A stretch of DNA of 13,747 bases, from the NCBI GenBank assembly GCA_002482885.1, contig DLGW01000028.1, forward strand, positions 50,792-64,538, given 5' to 3'. The notes under the pieces were generated by a model, which was given only the letters and a program-made list of their open reading frames with translations, did not search any database and was not told where the DNA came from. The position numbers were made by a program, and so were the translations under genes. Shown here piece after piece: positions 1 to 6,687 of this stretch; positions within the stretch are counted from its first letter, which is position 1; each line of letters begins with the position of its first letter. Origin of the DNA: Flavobacteriaceae bacterium UBA7684. Its GTDB lineage: Bacteria > Bacteroidota > Bacteroidia > Flavobacteriales > Flavobacteriaceae.

Positions 1-68
1 TTAAAAGTAAAAAATATAATTGAACCGATATTCTACTATTGCGCCAAACCCCTGTTGTATGTGTAAGC
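1..68. other. Non-coding flank downstream of the nuclease gene
   Basis: This short flank lies 3' of the minus-strand nuclease gene and is cut by the window edge. I see no gene in it. Read on the minus strand, the stop codon is followed within a few bases by CATACAAC and then AGGGGTTTGGCGC. The segment GTTGTATGTGTAAGCTT (plus strand, 54-70) is closely matched, in inverted orientation, on the other side of the gene at 1318-1332. No hairpin followed by a T tract is visible, so the terminator, if there is one, lies outside the window. Confidence 0.5.
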
Positions 69-70
69 TT
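54..70. repeat. Left copy of inverted flank repeat around nuclease gene
   Basis: The plus strand reads GTTGTATGTGTAAGCTT. The reverse complement of 1318-1332 is GTTGTATGCAAGCTT. The copies share GTTGTATG at the outer end and AAGCTT at the inner end, differing only by a two-base gap and one substitution in the middle. The last two bases of this copy fall in the nuclease gene's stop codon. The pair brackets that gene, which suggests the ends of an inserted unit. With only one cassette visible, chance similarity in AT-rich DNA cannot be excluded. Confidence 0.45.
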
Positions 71-1301
71 ACTTTTTAGCACTAATTTTTTCTTTAACAA
101 TTCTTATTAAATTTTCTAACTCTATATATCCATCGTTAAATGAAGTATATTTCCAACCATACCACCAAGGCTCTTCAATTTTTAAATTCTCACTTTCAAT
201 TATAGATTCTAAAAATTCTTTTATTTCTGGTTCAAATTTTTCACTCGCAAAATGTCTACCAAATCCAAAATATATTGCTTTATAATTATGTTCTATCAAT
301 ATTGAAAATACTTTGCCTTCGTATTCTAAAGTAACGCCAGTTTTAATAAAAGAATCTTTTGATTGATTGAATTTTACGTACTCGGTAAATTCAAAATGTT
401 CGTCCAAATTCTTTTTCCAATCTTCAAATAGTTTCTTCTTTGTAACTCTTGCTAATTCTTCAAGTTGCTCTTTTAAGTTGCTGATTTCGCTTATTTTTCG
501 TTCAACTACTTCTATGTTTTCTGCATTATCTGCATTTAGATTTAATTCTGTTTTTAAAATTTTTTGTAGTTCTTCGTTCATCTTTGAATATATTTCTTTT
601 TTATTAAAATAATGTTTTAAATGATCTATGTATTGTATAACGGCACTTTTAATTAATTCTTCTTTTGGAGATAATGTTCCTAAATAACTTTCTAACCAAG
701 GAAGAATTTTTGATTTATAGGATAATTTTGAATAACGTTTATTAAAGTTTGCTAATGAATATTCATTTCCCCAAGTTTGTTCTGAATGATTGTCTCTTTC
801 TGTTCGGGTTAAATAAATAACAAAAATTTGTTCAATGCTAAAACCTATTGATTTGCACTTGTTAATATATCTACCAATTTGATGTTCTTGTTCAACTGCA
901 TTATGTATTTTGTTTTCAATAATAATTGCATATTTATTACTTTCTTTAATAAGACCATCAATTCTCAATTTTTCATACGTAAGTATTGGTTTTTTTATAA
1001 TACTTATGTCAAATGTAAAGTAGTTACTTTCATCATTATTTATGAAATTTATAAAATTTATTAAAGCTGGTTGATGCTGTAATAATCGGATTAAAAACTT
1101 ACTATGTGCATTTTCGTTAGTTGCTAAGTCATCAAGTAAATTAAGTCTATAAGGCAATTTATTAATTTCACTTTCATAAACAAAAGAAAATTTATCTAAC
1201 AAATTTATTGAATGTAAGAACTTTGTTTTTACATTCATTTTTTTCCAATTCTGATATGAATGGTTTAATTTTAATAACCCAATAATATTATTTTCAGTCA
1301 T
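69..1301 (-). CDS. PD-(D/E)XK nuclease superfamily protein (PDDEXK_4-like)
   Basis: This 410-residue protein is predicted to have a PD-(D/E)XK nuclease fold; its substrate and biological role are unknown. An N-terminal helical segment with ENAHSKFLIRLL (residues 64-75) resembles the start of the PDDEXK_4 group. The core has RIDGLI with Asp115, then IIIENKI with Glu129 and Lys131, giving the expected D...ExK metal-binding pattern. A following QxxxY element (Gln141, Tyr145) also fits the superfamily. Residues about 262-295 are charged, heptad-like and probably coiled coil; the last 100 residues are a separate alpha/beta region with several aromatic residues. I see no signal peptide or membrane segment. 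The gene stands alone, without a methylase, helicase or toxin partner in view. Its base composition is clearly lower in G+C than the thr genes: hand-counted lines range from about 18 to 30%. Together with the inverted flanks, this suggests recent acquisition. A defence role is a guess. Confidence 0.75.
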   Translation of the reverse strand: MTENNIIGLLKLNHSYQNWKKMNVKTKFLHSINLLDKFSFVYESEINKLPYRLNLLDDLATNENAHSKFLIRLLQHQPALINFINFINNDESNYFTFDISIIKKPILTYEKLRIDGLIKESNKYAIIIENKIHNAVEQEHQIGRYINKCKSIGFSIEQIFVIYLTRTERDNHSEQTWGNEYSLANFNKRYSKLSYKSKILPWLESYLGTLSPKEELIKSAVIQYIDHLKHYFNKKEIYSKMNEELQKILKTELNLNADNAENIEVVERKISEISNLKEQLEELARVTKKKLFEDWKKNLDEHFEFTEYVKFNQSKDSFIKTGVTLEYEGKVFSILIEHNYKAIYFGFGRHFASEKFEPEIKEFLESIIESENLKIEEPWWYGWKYTSFNDGYIELENLIRIVKEKISAKK

Positions 1302-1317
1302 TTACTTTCTGTTTTCA

Positions 1318-1332
1318 AAGCTTGCATACAAC
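1318..1332. repeat. Right copy of inverted flank repeat around nuclease gene
   Basis: The plus strand reads AAGCTTGCATACAAC, the near inverted match of 54-70. It lies 16 bases upstream of the nuclease start codon. On the gene's own strand this side reads GTTGTATGC just before the gene, and the other side reads CATACAAC just after it. That is the relative placement of integron R' (GTTRRRY) and R'' (RYYYAAC) core sites, each with one mismatch to the consensus. I infer a possible cassette boundary; no complete attC fold is visible. Confidence 0.4.
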
Positions 1333-1495
1333 TATTTATTATACGAAACCTTATCAATTTTTCCCAAAAGAAAACCCCAAAAGAGTTTTAAATTCGAGGT
1401 CTAGAGGCCTATAACTACACAGTTGTTTCGCAATCCAAAATACAAAAACTTAGTAGTTTGTATGATTATTTGTTTAAAAAAAATTACCCGCCTTT

Positions 1496-1620
1496 CATTT
1501 TAAAAACGTGAGAATTTCAAAAAGGTTTTTGAGCGTGGGGTGATGCGCGCAATCCGTTAATGCAATGGTAGTGATTGCGTTTGAGCAAAAAGCTTTTTAG
1601 AAATTATAGTTTTTAAAATG
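1496..1620. repeat. Long imperfect palindrome (125 bases)
   Basis: The outer arms are a perfect 12-base match: CATTTTAAAAAC at 1496-1507 and GTTTTTAAAATG at 1609-1620. Further in, AATTTC and AAAAAG (1513-1524) pair with CTTTTT and GAAATT (1593-1604) across a one-base bulge, and TTTTTG pairs with CAAAAA. The innermost stem is CGCAATC (1548-1554) with GATTGCG (1573-1579), leaving an 18-base loop. The whole segment can fold as one long interrupted hairpin. It is not placed as a terminator, because neither neighbouring gene ends towards it. A REP-like or MITE-like element is the likeliest reading. Confidence 0.6.
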
Positions 1621-1627
1621 CAAGGCT
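1616..1627. repeat. 12-bp direct repeat, copy 1
   Basis: AAATGCAAGGCT here is repeated exactly at 1972-1983, 356 bases downstream. Copy 1 overlaps the right end of the long palindrome. The two copies bracket the hairpin and the GC-rich segment, so they could mark an element edge or a segmental duplication. They are too short for certainty. Confidence 0.4.
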
Positions 1628-1638
1628 AGACTTTTTTG

Positions 1639-1667
1639 TTTCTTTTTTTGGCAATGAAAAAAAGAAA
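1639..1667. repeat. Perfect 11-bp inverted repeat with 7-base loop
   Basis: The arms TTTCTTTTTTT (1639-1649) and AAAAAAAGAAA (1657-1667) are exact inverted copies around the loop GGCAATG. The stem is almost all A:T, so it would be weak as an RNA hairpin and unlike a normal terminator stem. It follows directly on the long palindrome and may belong to the same element. Confidence 0.6.
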
Positions 1668-1779
1668 GATTAAACCCAATACCTAACACCCAAAACCCAA
1701 CAAACCGCGTTAATGACAGAGCCATTGTTGGAGTTCTTTTTTATGGAATGAAACGTAGTGGAATAGAATAAAAAAAACG

Positions 1780-1837
1780 ACTGGCGAAGGCATGACCTGA
1801 GCCGATAGGCGAGGGGAACGCCCTTTTGCTGACCAGT
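1780..1837. other. GC-rich, foldable segment of unknown type
   Basis: This 58-base segment is distinctly richer in G and C than its surroundings. Its ends can pair (ACTGG at 1780-1784 with CCAGT at 1833-1837), and inside is a small hairpin, GCC-GATA-GGC (1801-1810), with further GGCG/CGCC pairing possible. It could be a small RNA, part of a dispersed repeat or a leader element. It lies upstream of the thrA promoter suggested at 1915-1922, which argues against a leader role if that promoter is right. It matches no riboswitch family that I recognise. Confidence 0.3.
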
Positions 1838-1914
1838 ATCATACTTGAGACCACATTACGGGAATTATTCCTTTTATAAATCTTTTTTATCCTATCGAAA
1901 AAATAAAATATTTC

Positions 1915-1922
1915 TATATTTG
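1915..1922 (+). promoter_or_regulatory. Possible -7 box for the thr operon
   Basis: TATATTTG fits the TAnnTTTG (-7) consensus of Bacteroidota housekeeping promoters. It lies 84 bases before the thrA start. No TTG (-33) box is visible at the usual distance upstream, so support is weak. Transcription from here would give a leader of about 75-80 bases containing imperfect direct repeats (AGTCTTTTTTGGGCA at 1931-1944 region and AGTCTGTTTTTTATGGGCA at 1947-1965). Confidence 0.35.
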
Positions 1923-1971
1923 TCAGCTATAGTCTTTTTTGGGCAAAGTCTGTTTTTTATGGGCATAACTG

Positions 1972-1983
1972 AAATGCAAGGCT
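1972..1983. repeat. 12-bp direct repeat, copy 2
   Basis: AAATGCAAGGCT is an exact second copy of 1616-1627. It lies 23 bases before the thrA start codon, inside the presumed operon leader. Confidence 0.4.
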
Positions 1984-2006
1984 CTTTAAATCATTAAAAA
2001 TTAAAT

Positions 2007-4457
2007 ATGAAAGTTTTTAAGTTTGGTGGCACTTCGGTGGCTAATGCGGTTAACATTGAAAAAGTTTCTGAAATTATTTTAGAAAACAGTAAAGTTGAAA
2101 ATATTGCAGTAGTAGTTTCTGCTTTTGGTGGCGTAACGGATTTGTTGTTAGAAGCAGCAAAAAAAGCAGCAAAAAAAGACGAAACCTATAAAACCACGTT
2201 CGAAGTTATTGAAACCAGACATATCGAAGTAGTGAAAACTCTGATTCCGGTAATGGAACAAAGCGCTATTTTAAGCAACGTTAAAAGACAATTAAATCAT
2301 TTAGAAACTTTATTTGATGGTTGTTTTTTATTGGGAGAATTATCCAGCAGAACTTCTGATACTATTGTAAGTTTCGGAGAAATGTTGTCTTCTTATATTA
2401 TATCCGAAGTTTTAAAAACAAAAACAGATAATATCGCTTTTAAAGACAGTAGAGAAATCATTAAAACTAACAATGCTTATGGCAAAGGAATCGTTGATTT
2501 TAAAACTACTGATGCTTTAATTCAAGATTATTTTAAAAGTAACACCGCAAAAATTACTTTATTACCAGGTTTTGTAGCTTCATCTCCAGACGGAAACACT
2601 ACAACTTTAGGGCGTGGGGGATCAGATTATACGGCAGCCATTATAGCTTCTGCTATTAATGCTTCTATTTTAGAAATTTGGACAGATGTGAGTGGAATGT
2701 ACACGGCTAATCCTAAATTGGTTAAACAAGCACTTCCGATAGAAAAAATGTCTTACGAAGAAGCCATGGAGTTGTCTCATTTTGGAGCTAAAGTGTTGTA
2801 TCCGCCAACGGTGCAACCCGTTTTAAATAAGAATATTCCTATTTTAATTAAAAATACTTTTGACCCATATACTGCGGGAACTTTAATCACTAAAGAATCT
2901 GCTTTATCTGATAATCCAGTAAGGGGAATCAGTCATATAGACCATATTTCTTTACTTACTTTAGAAGGTTCAGGTTTAATCGGGGTATTGGGTTCATCCA
3001 AAAGATTATTTGAAGTACTTTCTAACAAAGGAATCAATGTGATTTTTATTACTCAGGCATCTTCGGAACATTCGGTTTGTTTAGGTGTACAAAGTTCCGA
3101 TGCTTCCAGAGCTAAATCTGCTATTGATAAAGAATTTGAATTCGAGATATCTCAACATAAAATTGATAAAACAACTATAGAATCTGATTTGTCTATTTTG
3201 GCTTTAGTGGGTGAAAACATGAAGAATCATCAAGGATTGAGCGGTAAAATGTTCAGTACTTTAGGAAAAAATAATGTAAATATTCGTGCGATTGCCCAAG
3301 GTGCTTCCGAAAGAAATATCTCGGCGGTAATTGCTAGTAAAGACGTTTTTAAAGCCATTAACTCTTTGCATGAATCTTTCTTTGAAGAAGACATCAAACA
3401 ATTAAACTTGTTTGTGATTGGAGTAGGAAACGTAGGAGAAATTTTCTTGAAACAAATCCATCAACAAAAACAATATTTAATTGATAATTTAAAGATTAAT
3501 GTTCGAGTTGTAGCGTTGTCAAATTCTAAAAAAATGCTTTTTGATGCCGAAGGAATTGACTTAGCTGATTGGAAAGCCCAATTAAATGCAAGTGGACAAA
3601 CTGCCGATGTGCCTATGTTTATTAGTCAAGTAAAACAATTGAACTTGCGCAACAGTATTTTTGTAGATAATACCGCCAATGCCGATGTTTCTAAGATTTA
3701 TCAAGATTTCTTAAAAAGCAGTATAGCTGTAGTTACTTGTAATAAAATCGCAAATTCCTCAGTTTACAGTAATTATAAAAACTTAAAAGATTTATCTAAA
3801 CGTTACAATGCACCTTTCTTATATGAAACTAATGTAGGTGCAGGTTTACCGATTATTGATACTTTAAAAAACATGATTGCTTCGGGCGATAGAATTACAA
3901 AAATTCAAGCCGTGTTATCAGGAAGTTTAAATTTTGTGTTTAATGGATTTAACAACCAAGTTACTTTCCATGACATTGTAAAACAAGCTCAAATCGAAGG
4001 TTACACCGAACCAGATCCAAAAATTGATTTAAGTGGAGTAGATGTAATGCGTAAGATTTTGATTTTGGCGCGTGAAAGCGGACTTCAAATGGAAATTGAC
4101 GATATCGAAAATATTTCATTCTTACCAAAAGACTCTTTAGAAACCACTAGTGTAGATGCTTTTATGGCGTCTTTAGTAAAAAATGAAGCACATTTTCAAC
4201 AACTTTATAAAACAGCATCCGATAACGGCTGTCGTTTAAAATACGTAGCTAAATTAGAAGACGGAAAAGCCAGCGTAGGATTGCAAAATATTCCATCAGA
4301 TCATCCATTTTATAATCTAGAAGGAAAAGACAATATTGTAGTTTTTTATTCAGACAGATACAAAGATCAACCCTTATTGGTTAAAGGAGCAGGTGCAGGA
4401 GCAGAGGTTACCGCTTCAGGAATATTCTCAGACATTATTAGAATCGGTAAATTATAA
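2007..4457 (+). CDS. thrA: Bifunctional aspartate kinase / homoserine dehydrogenase
   Basis: This cytoplasmic enzyme catalyses two steps of threonine synthesis: ATP-dependent phosphorylation of aspartate, and NAD(P)H reduction of aspartate semialdehyde to homoserine. At 816 residues it has the usual length of the fused ThrA/MetL type. The kinase domain opens with KFGGTS (5-10) and has GRGGSDYTA (202-210) and WTDVSGMYTANPK (225-237). Two ACT repeats follow (about 317-361 and 398-442), the expected site of allosteric inhibition. The dehydrogenase begins with the Rossmann loop FVIGVGNVG (469-477), continues with NVGAGLP (609-615) and has EGYTEPDPKIDLSG (664-677) with catalytic Asp679 and Lys683. 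The start at 2007 places the kinase motif at the usual distance from the N-terminus. The stop codon shares one base with the thrB start. Its place at the head of thrABC supports the threonine-type call over a methionine-type one. Confidence 0.97.
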   Translation: MKVFKFGGTSVANAVNIEKVSEIILENSKVENIAVVVSAFGGVTDLLLEAAKKAAKKDETYKTTFEVIETRHIEVVKTLIPVMEQSAILSNVKRQLNHLETLFDGCFLLGELSSRTSDTIVSFGEMLSSYIISEVLKTKTDNIAFKDSREIIKTNNAYGKGIVDFKTTDALIQDYFKSNTAKITLLPGFVASSPDGNTTTLGRGGSDYTAAIIASAINASILEIWTDVSGMYTANPKLVKQALPIEKMSYEEAMELSHFGAKVLYPPTVQPVLNKNIPILIKNTFDPYTAGTLITKESALSDNPVRGISHIDHISLLTLEGSGLIGVLGSSKRLFEVLSNKGINVIFITQASSEHSVCLGVQSSDASRAKSAIDKEFEFEISQHKIDKTTIESDLSILALVGENMKNHQGLSGKMFSTLGKNNVNIRAIAQGASERNISAVIASKDVFKAINSLHESFFEEDIKQLNLFVIGVGNVGEIFLKQIHQQKQYLIDNLKINVRVVALSNSKKMLFDAEGIDLADWKAQLNASGQTADVPMFISQVKQLNLRNSIFVDNTANADVSKIYQDFLKSSIAVVTCNKIANSSVYSNYKNLKDLSKRYNAPFLYETNVGAGLPIIDTLKNMIASGDRITKIQAVLSGSLNFVFNGFNNQVTFHDIVKQAQIEGYTEPDPKIDLSGVDVMRKILILARESGLQMEIDDIENISFLPKDSLETTSVDAFMASLVKNEAHFQQLYKTASDNGCRLKYVAKLEDGKASVGLQNIPSDHPFYNLEGKDNIVVFYSDRYKDQPLLVKGAGAGAEVTASGIFSDIIRIGKL

Positions 4458-5380
4458 TGAAAGAAGTAAAAGTTTTTTGCCCAGCTACCATTGCTAATAT
4501 TTCATGTGGATTTGATGTATTAGGACTTTGCCTTGACAATGTAGGTGATGAAATGATTATCCGAAAATCCGAAAATAAAGGCGTGGTGATCACTAAAATA
4601 GATGGTGCAGATTTGCCTTTAGAAGCAGAAAAAAACGTAGCAGGCGTAGCAGCTTTAGCTTTATTAAAAGCGGTAGAAATCGATTTTGGTTTTGAAATTG
4701 AAATTTATAAAAAAATCAAAGCAGGTAGTGGAATAGGCAGTAGTGCTGCCAGTGCCGTAGGAGCTGTTTTTGGAATTAATGAATTGTTAGGCAAACCTTT
4801 TTCCAGAAACCAATTGGTGTTTTTTGCCATGCAAGGGGAGAAAATGGCCAGTGGAACAGCACATGCAGACAACGTTGCTCCGGGATTATTAGGAGGTTTT
4901 ACGTTGGTAAGAAGTTACACGCCTTTAGATGTTATCCGAATTGAAAGCCCAAAAGAATTATATGCAGTGGTTGTTCATCCACAAATTGAAGTTAGAACTT
5001 CGGATGCGCGTTCGGTGTTAAAAGAACAAGTAACCCTAAAAAAAGCCATCATTCAATGGGGAAATTTAGGAGGATTAATTAGTGGATTATACACCGAAGA
5101 TTACGGATTGATTTCTCGTTCCTTACATGATGAAATTGTAGAACCTTTAAGAAGTGTATTGATTCCTGGTTTTGATGCGATTAAAAAAGCAGCCATAGAC
5201 AGTGGTGCTTTAGGTAGTGGAATCTCAGGTTCTGGGCCTTCCATTTTTGCATTATGTAAAGGAAAAGAATCTGCACAAAAGGTTTTAGTAGCGATGTGTA
5301 ATGTGTTGAATGATATGAAAATACCATATGACAGACATTTATCTGTTGTGAATCCAAACGGTGCGCAAATCATTAAATAA
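4457..5380 (+). CDS. thrB: Homoserine kinase
   Basis: ThrB phosphorylates homoserine to O-phosphohomoserine with ATP, the penultimate step to threonine. The protein is a typical 307-residue GHMP kinase. PATIANISCGFDVLG (9-23) is the family's N-terminal signature. GSGIGSSAAS (90-99) is the ATP phosphate-binding loop. HADNVAPGLLGG (136-147) lies in the substrate region, and GSGISGSGPS (253-262) is the C-terminal GHMP glycine-rich motif. The ATG overlaps the thrA stop as TAATG, so translational coupling is likely. All key motifs are intact. Confidence 0.97.
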   Translation: MKEVKVFCPATIANISCGFDVLGLCLDNVGDEMIIRKSENKGVVITKIDGADLPLEAEKNVAGVAALALLKAVEIDFGFEIEIYKKIKAGSGIGSSAASAVGAVFGINELLGKPFSRNQLVFFAMQGEKMASGTAHADNVAPGLLGGFTLVRSYTPLDVIRIESPKELYAVVVHPQIEVRTSDARSVLKEQVTLKKAIIQWGNLGGLISGLYTEDYGLISRSLHDEIVEPLRSVLIPGFDAIKKAAIDSGALGSGISGSGPSIFALCKGKESAQKVLVAMCNVLNDMKIPYDRHLSVVNPNGAQIIK

Positions 5381-5391
5381 TAAATAAAAAT

Positions 5392-6687
5392 ATGTTGTAT
5401 AAAAGTTTAAACCATAACGCTCCTAAAGTAAGTTTTGAAGAAGCTGTAGTAAAAGGTTTAGCTCCAGATAGAGGTTTGTATTTTCCAGAAAGTATAAATC
5501 CATTACCGTCTTTATTCTTTGAACAAATAGAAAATTTATCTAACGAAGAAATTGCTTACGAAGCGGTAAAACAATTTGTAGGGGATGAAATTCCAGCAGA
5601 TGAATTAAAAAAAATCGTAAAAGAAACCATTGCCTTTGATTTTCCGGTTGTGGAAGTTGAAAAAGGCATTTATTCTTTAGAATTATATCATGGGCCAACA
5701 TTAGCTTTTAAAGATGTGGGTGCTCGTTTTATGGCGAGATGTTTGGGTTATTTTAACAGTCAAAAAGCAACTCAAGATGTAACCGTTTTAGTAGCGACTT
5801 CGGGCGATACAGGAGGTGCAGTAGCCGACGGATTTTACAATGTAAAAGGGGTAGAAGTGGTGATACTTTATCCGAAAGGAAAAGTAAGCGAAATACAAGA
5901 AAAACAATTAACTACTTTAGGAAATAACATCAGAGCCATTGAAGTAAATGGTGTTTTTGACGATTGCCAAGACATGGTTAAAAAAGCCTTTTTAGATGAC
6001 GAATTAAAAACGGTTAATTTAACCTCGGCCAATTCTATTAATGTAGCGCGTTGGTTGCCTCAAATGTTTTATTACTTTTTTACCTACAAAACTTTAAAAT
6101 CTTTAGGTAAGGAATTAATTATTTCTGTGCCGAGTGGAAATTTCGGAAACATCTGTGCGGGTATCATTGCTTCCAAATTAGGATTACCCATTAAACATTT
6201 TGTAGCTTCTACTAATCTTAATGATACGGTACCTAGATTTTTAAATACAGGGGATTATCAGCCGAATCCATCTATTGCAACCATTTCAAACGCAATGGAT
6301 GTAAGTAATCCAAGTAATTTTATTAGAATTCAAGAATTATTTAATAATGATTTTTCAGATTTAAAAAGCGGTTTCACTTCATTCAGTTTTAATGATGAGG
6401 AAACCCGAAAAATCATGTTACAAGTATATCAACAAGATCAATACGTTTTAGATCCGCATGGTGCGGTGGGTTATTTAGGTTTGAAAAAATATTTGTCTGA
6501 AAATCCATCGGAATCCATAGGTGTGTTTTTAGAAACTGCACATCCCATTAAATTTTTAGATGTAGTAGAGCAAGTATTGAATATTCAATTGGAAATCCCA
6601 AGTAACATTCAATCCATCATGCATAAAGAAAAAAAGAGTGCTGAAATCAGTACTTACACGGAATTAAAATCCTTTTTACTTCAATAA
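5392..6687 (+). CDS. thrC: Threonine synthase
   Basis: ThrC converts O-phosphohomoserine and water to threonine and phosphate, using pyridoxal phosphate. The 431-residue length fits the bacterial, E. coli-type threonine synthase. The N-terminal KGLAPDRGLYFPE (21-33) is characteristic. LYHGPTLAFKDVGARF (98-113) carries the PLP-binding lysine, Lys107. ATSGDTGGAV (135-144) and SGNFGN (248-253) form phosphate and cofactor loops, AMDVSNPSN (301-309) is conserved, and ETAHPIKF (381-388) closes the active site. It starts 11 bases after thrB and ends directly against the gcvT start. Confidence 0.97.
   Translation: MLYKSLNHNAPKVSFEEAVVKGLAPDRGLYFPESINPLPSLFFEQIENLSNEEIAYEAVKQFVGDEIPADELKKIVKETIAFDFPVVEVEKGIYSLELYHGPTLAFKDVGARFMARCLGYFNSQKATQDVTVLVATSGDTGGAVADGFYNVKGVEVVILYPKGKVSEIQEKQLTTLGNNIRAIEVNGVFDDCQDMVKKAFLDDELKTVNLTSANSINVARWLPQMFYYFFTYKTLKSLGKELIISVPSGNFGNICAGIIASKLGLPIKHFVASTNLNDTVPRFLNTGDYQPNPSIATISNAMDVSNPSNFIRIQELFNNDFSDLKSGFTSFSFNDEETRKIMLQVYQQDQYVLDPHGAVGYLGLKKYLSENPSESIGVFLETAHPIKFLDVVEQVLNIQLEIPSNIQSIMHKEKKSAEISTYTELKSFLLQ

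Larger units (their letters stand above)
1302..2006. other. 705-base intergenic island without a gene
   Basis: This region separates the minus-strand nuclease gene from the plus-strand thr operon. I find no convincing open reading frame on either strand. It holds the right flank repeat of the nuclease gene, a weak hairpin at about 1440-1463 (ATACAAA/TTTGTAT), a long imperfect palindrome (1496-1620), a perfect short hairpin (1639-1667), a GC-rich foldable segment (1780-1837), a 12-bp direct repeat and a weak thrA promoter. Such a dense mix of palindromes in AT-rich DNA suggests dispersed repeat elements, but copy number cannot be judged from one window. Confidence 0.7.

Noticed and set aside
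367..1064. Plus-strand ORFs of 81 and 61 codons inside the nuclease gene
   Set aside because: They lie antisense to a well-supported gene, have low-complexity Phe/Ser-rich or hydrophobic content, and show no domain or start context.
54..1332. A confirmed integron cassette
   Set aside because: There is no integrase, no complete attC fold and only one unit in view. The idea is kept only as a hypothesis in the findings.
1300..1345. Promoter for the nuclease gene on the minus strand
   Set aside because: The closest match to TAnnTTTG is AAGCTTTG (minus strand of 1316-1323), which lacks the TA and has no convincing TTG partner.
1959..1997. Short ORF of 12 codons before thrA, containing Ile-Thr codons, as a threonine attenuator leader peptide
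   Set aside because: It has only one Ile and one Thr codon, no terminator or antiterminator pair follows, and the gap to thrA is about nine bases. A real thr leader would have a run of Thr and Ile codons.
1302..2006. CRISPR array in the intergenic island
   Set aside because: Repeats present are palindromic or two-copy only; there is no regular repeat-spacer pattern and no cas gene.
5101..5373. Minus-strand ORF of 90 codons inside thrB
   Set aside because: It is antisense to a full-length homoserine kinase with all motifs intact and has no recognisable features.
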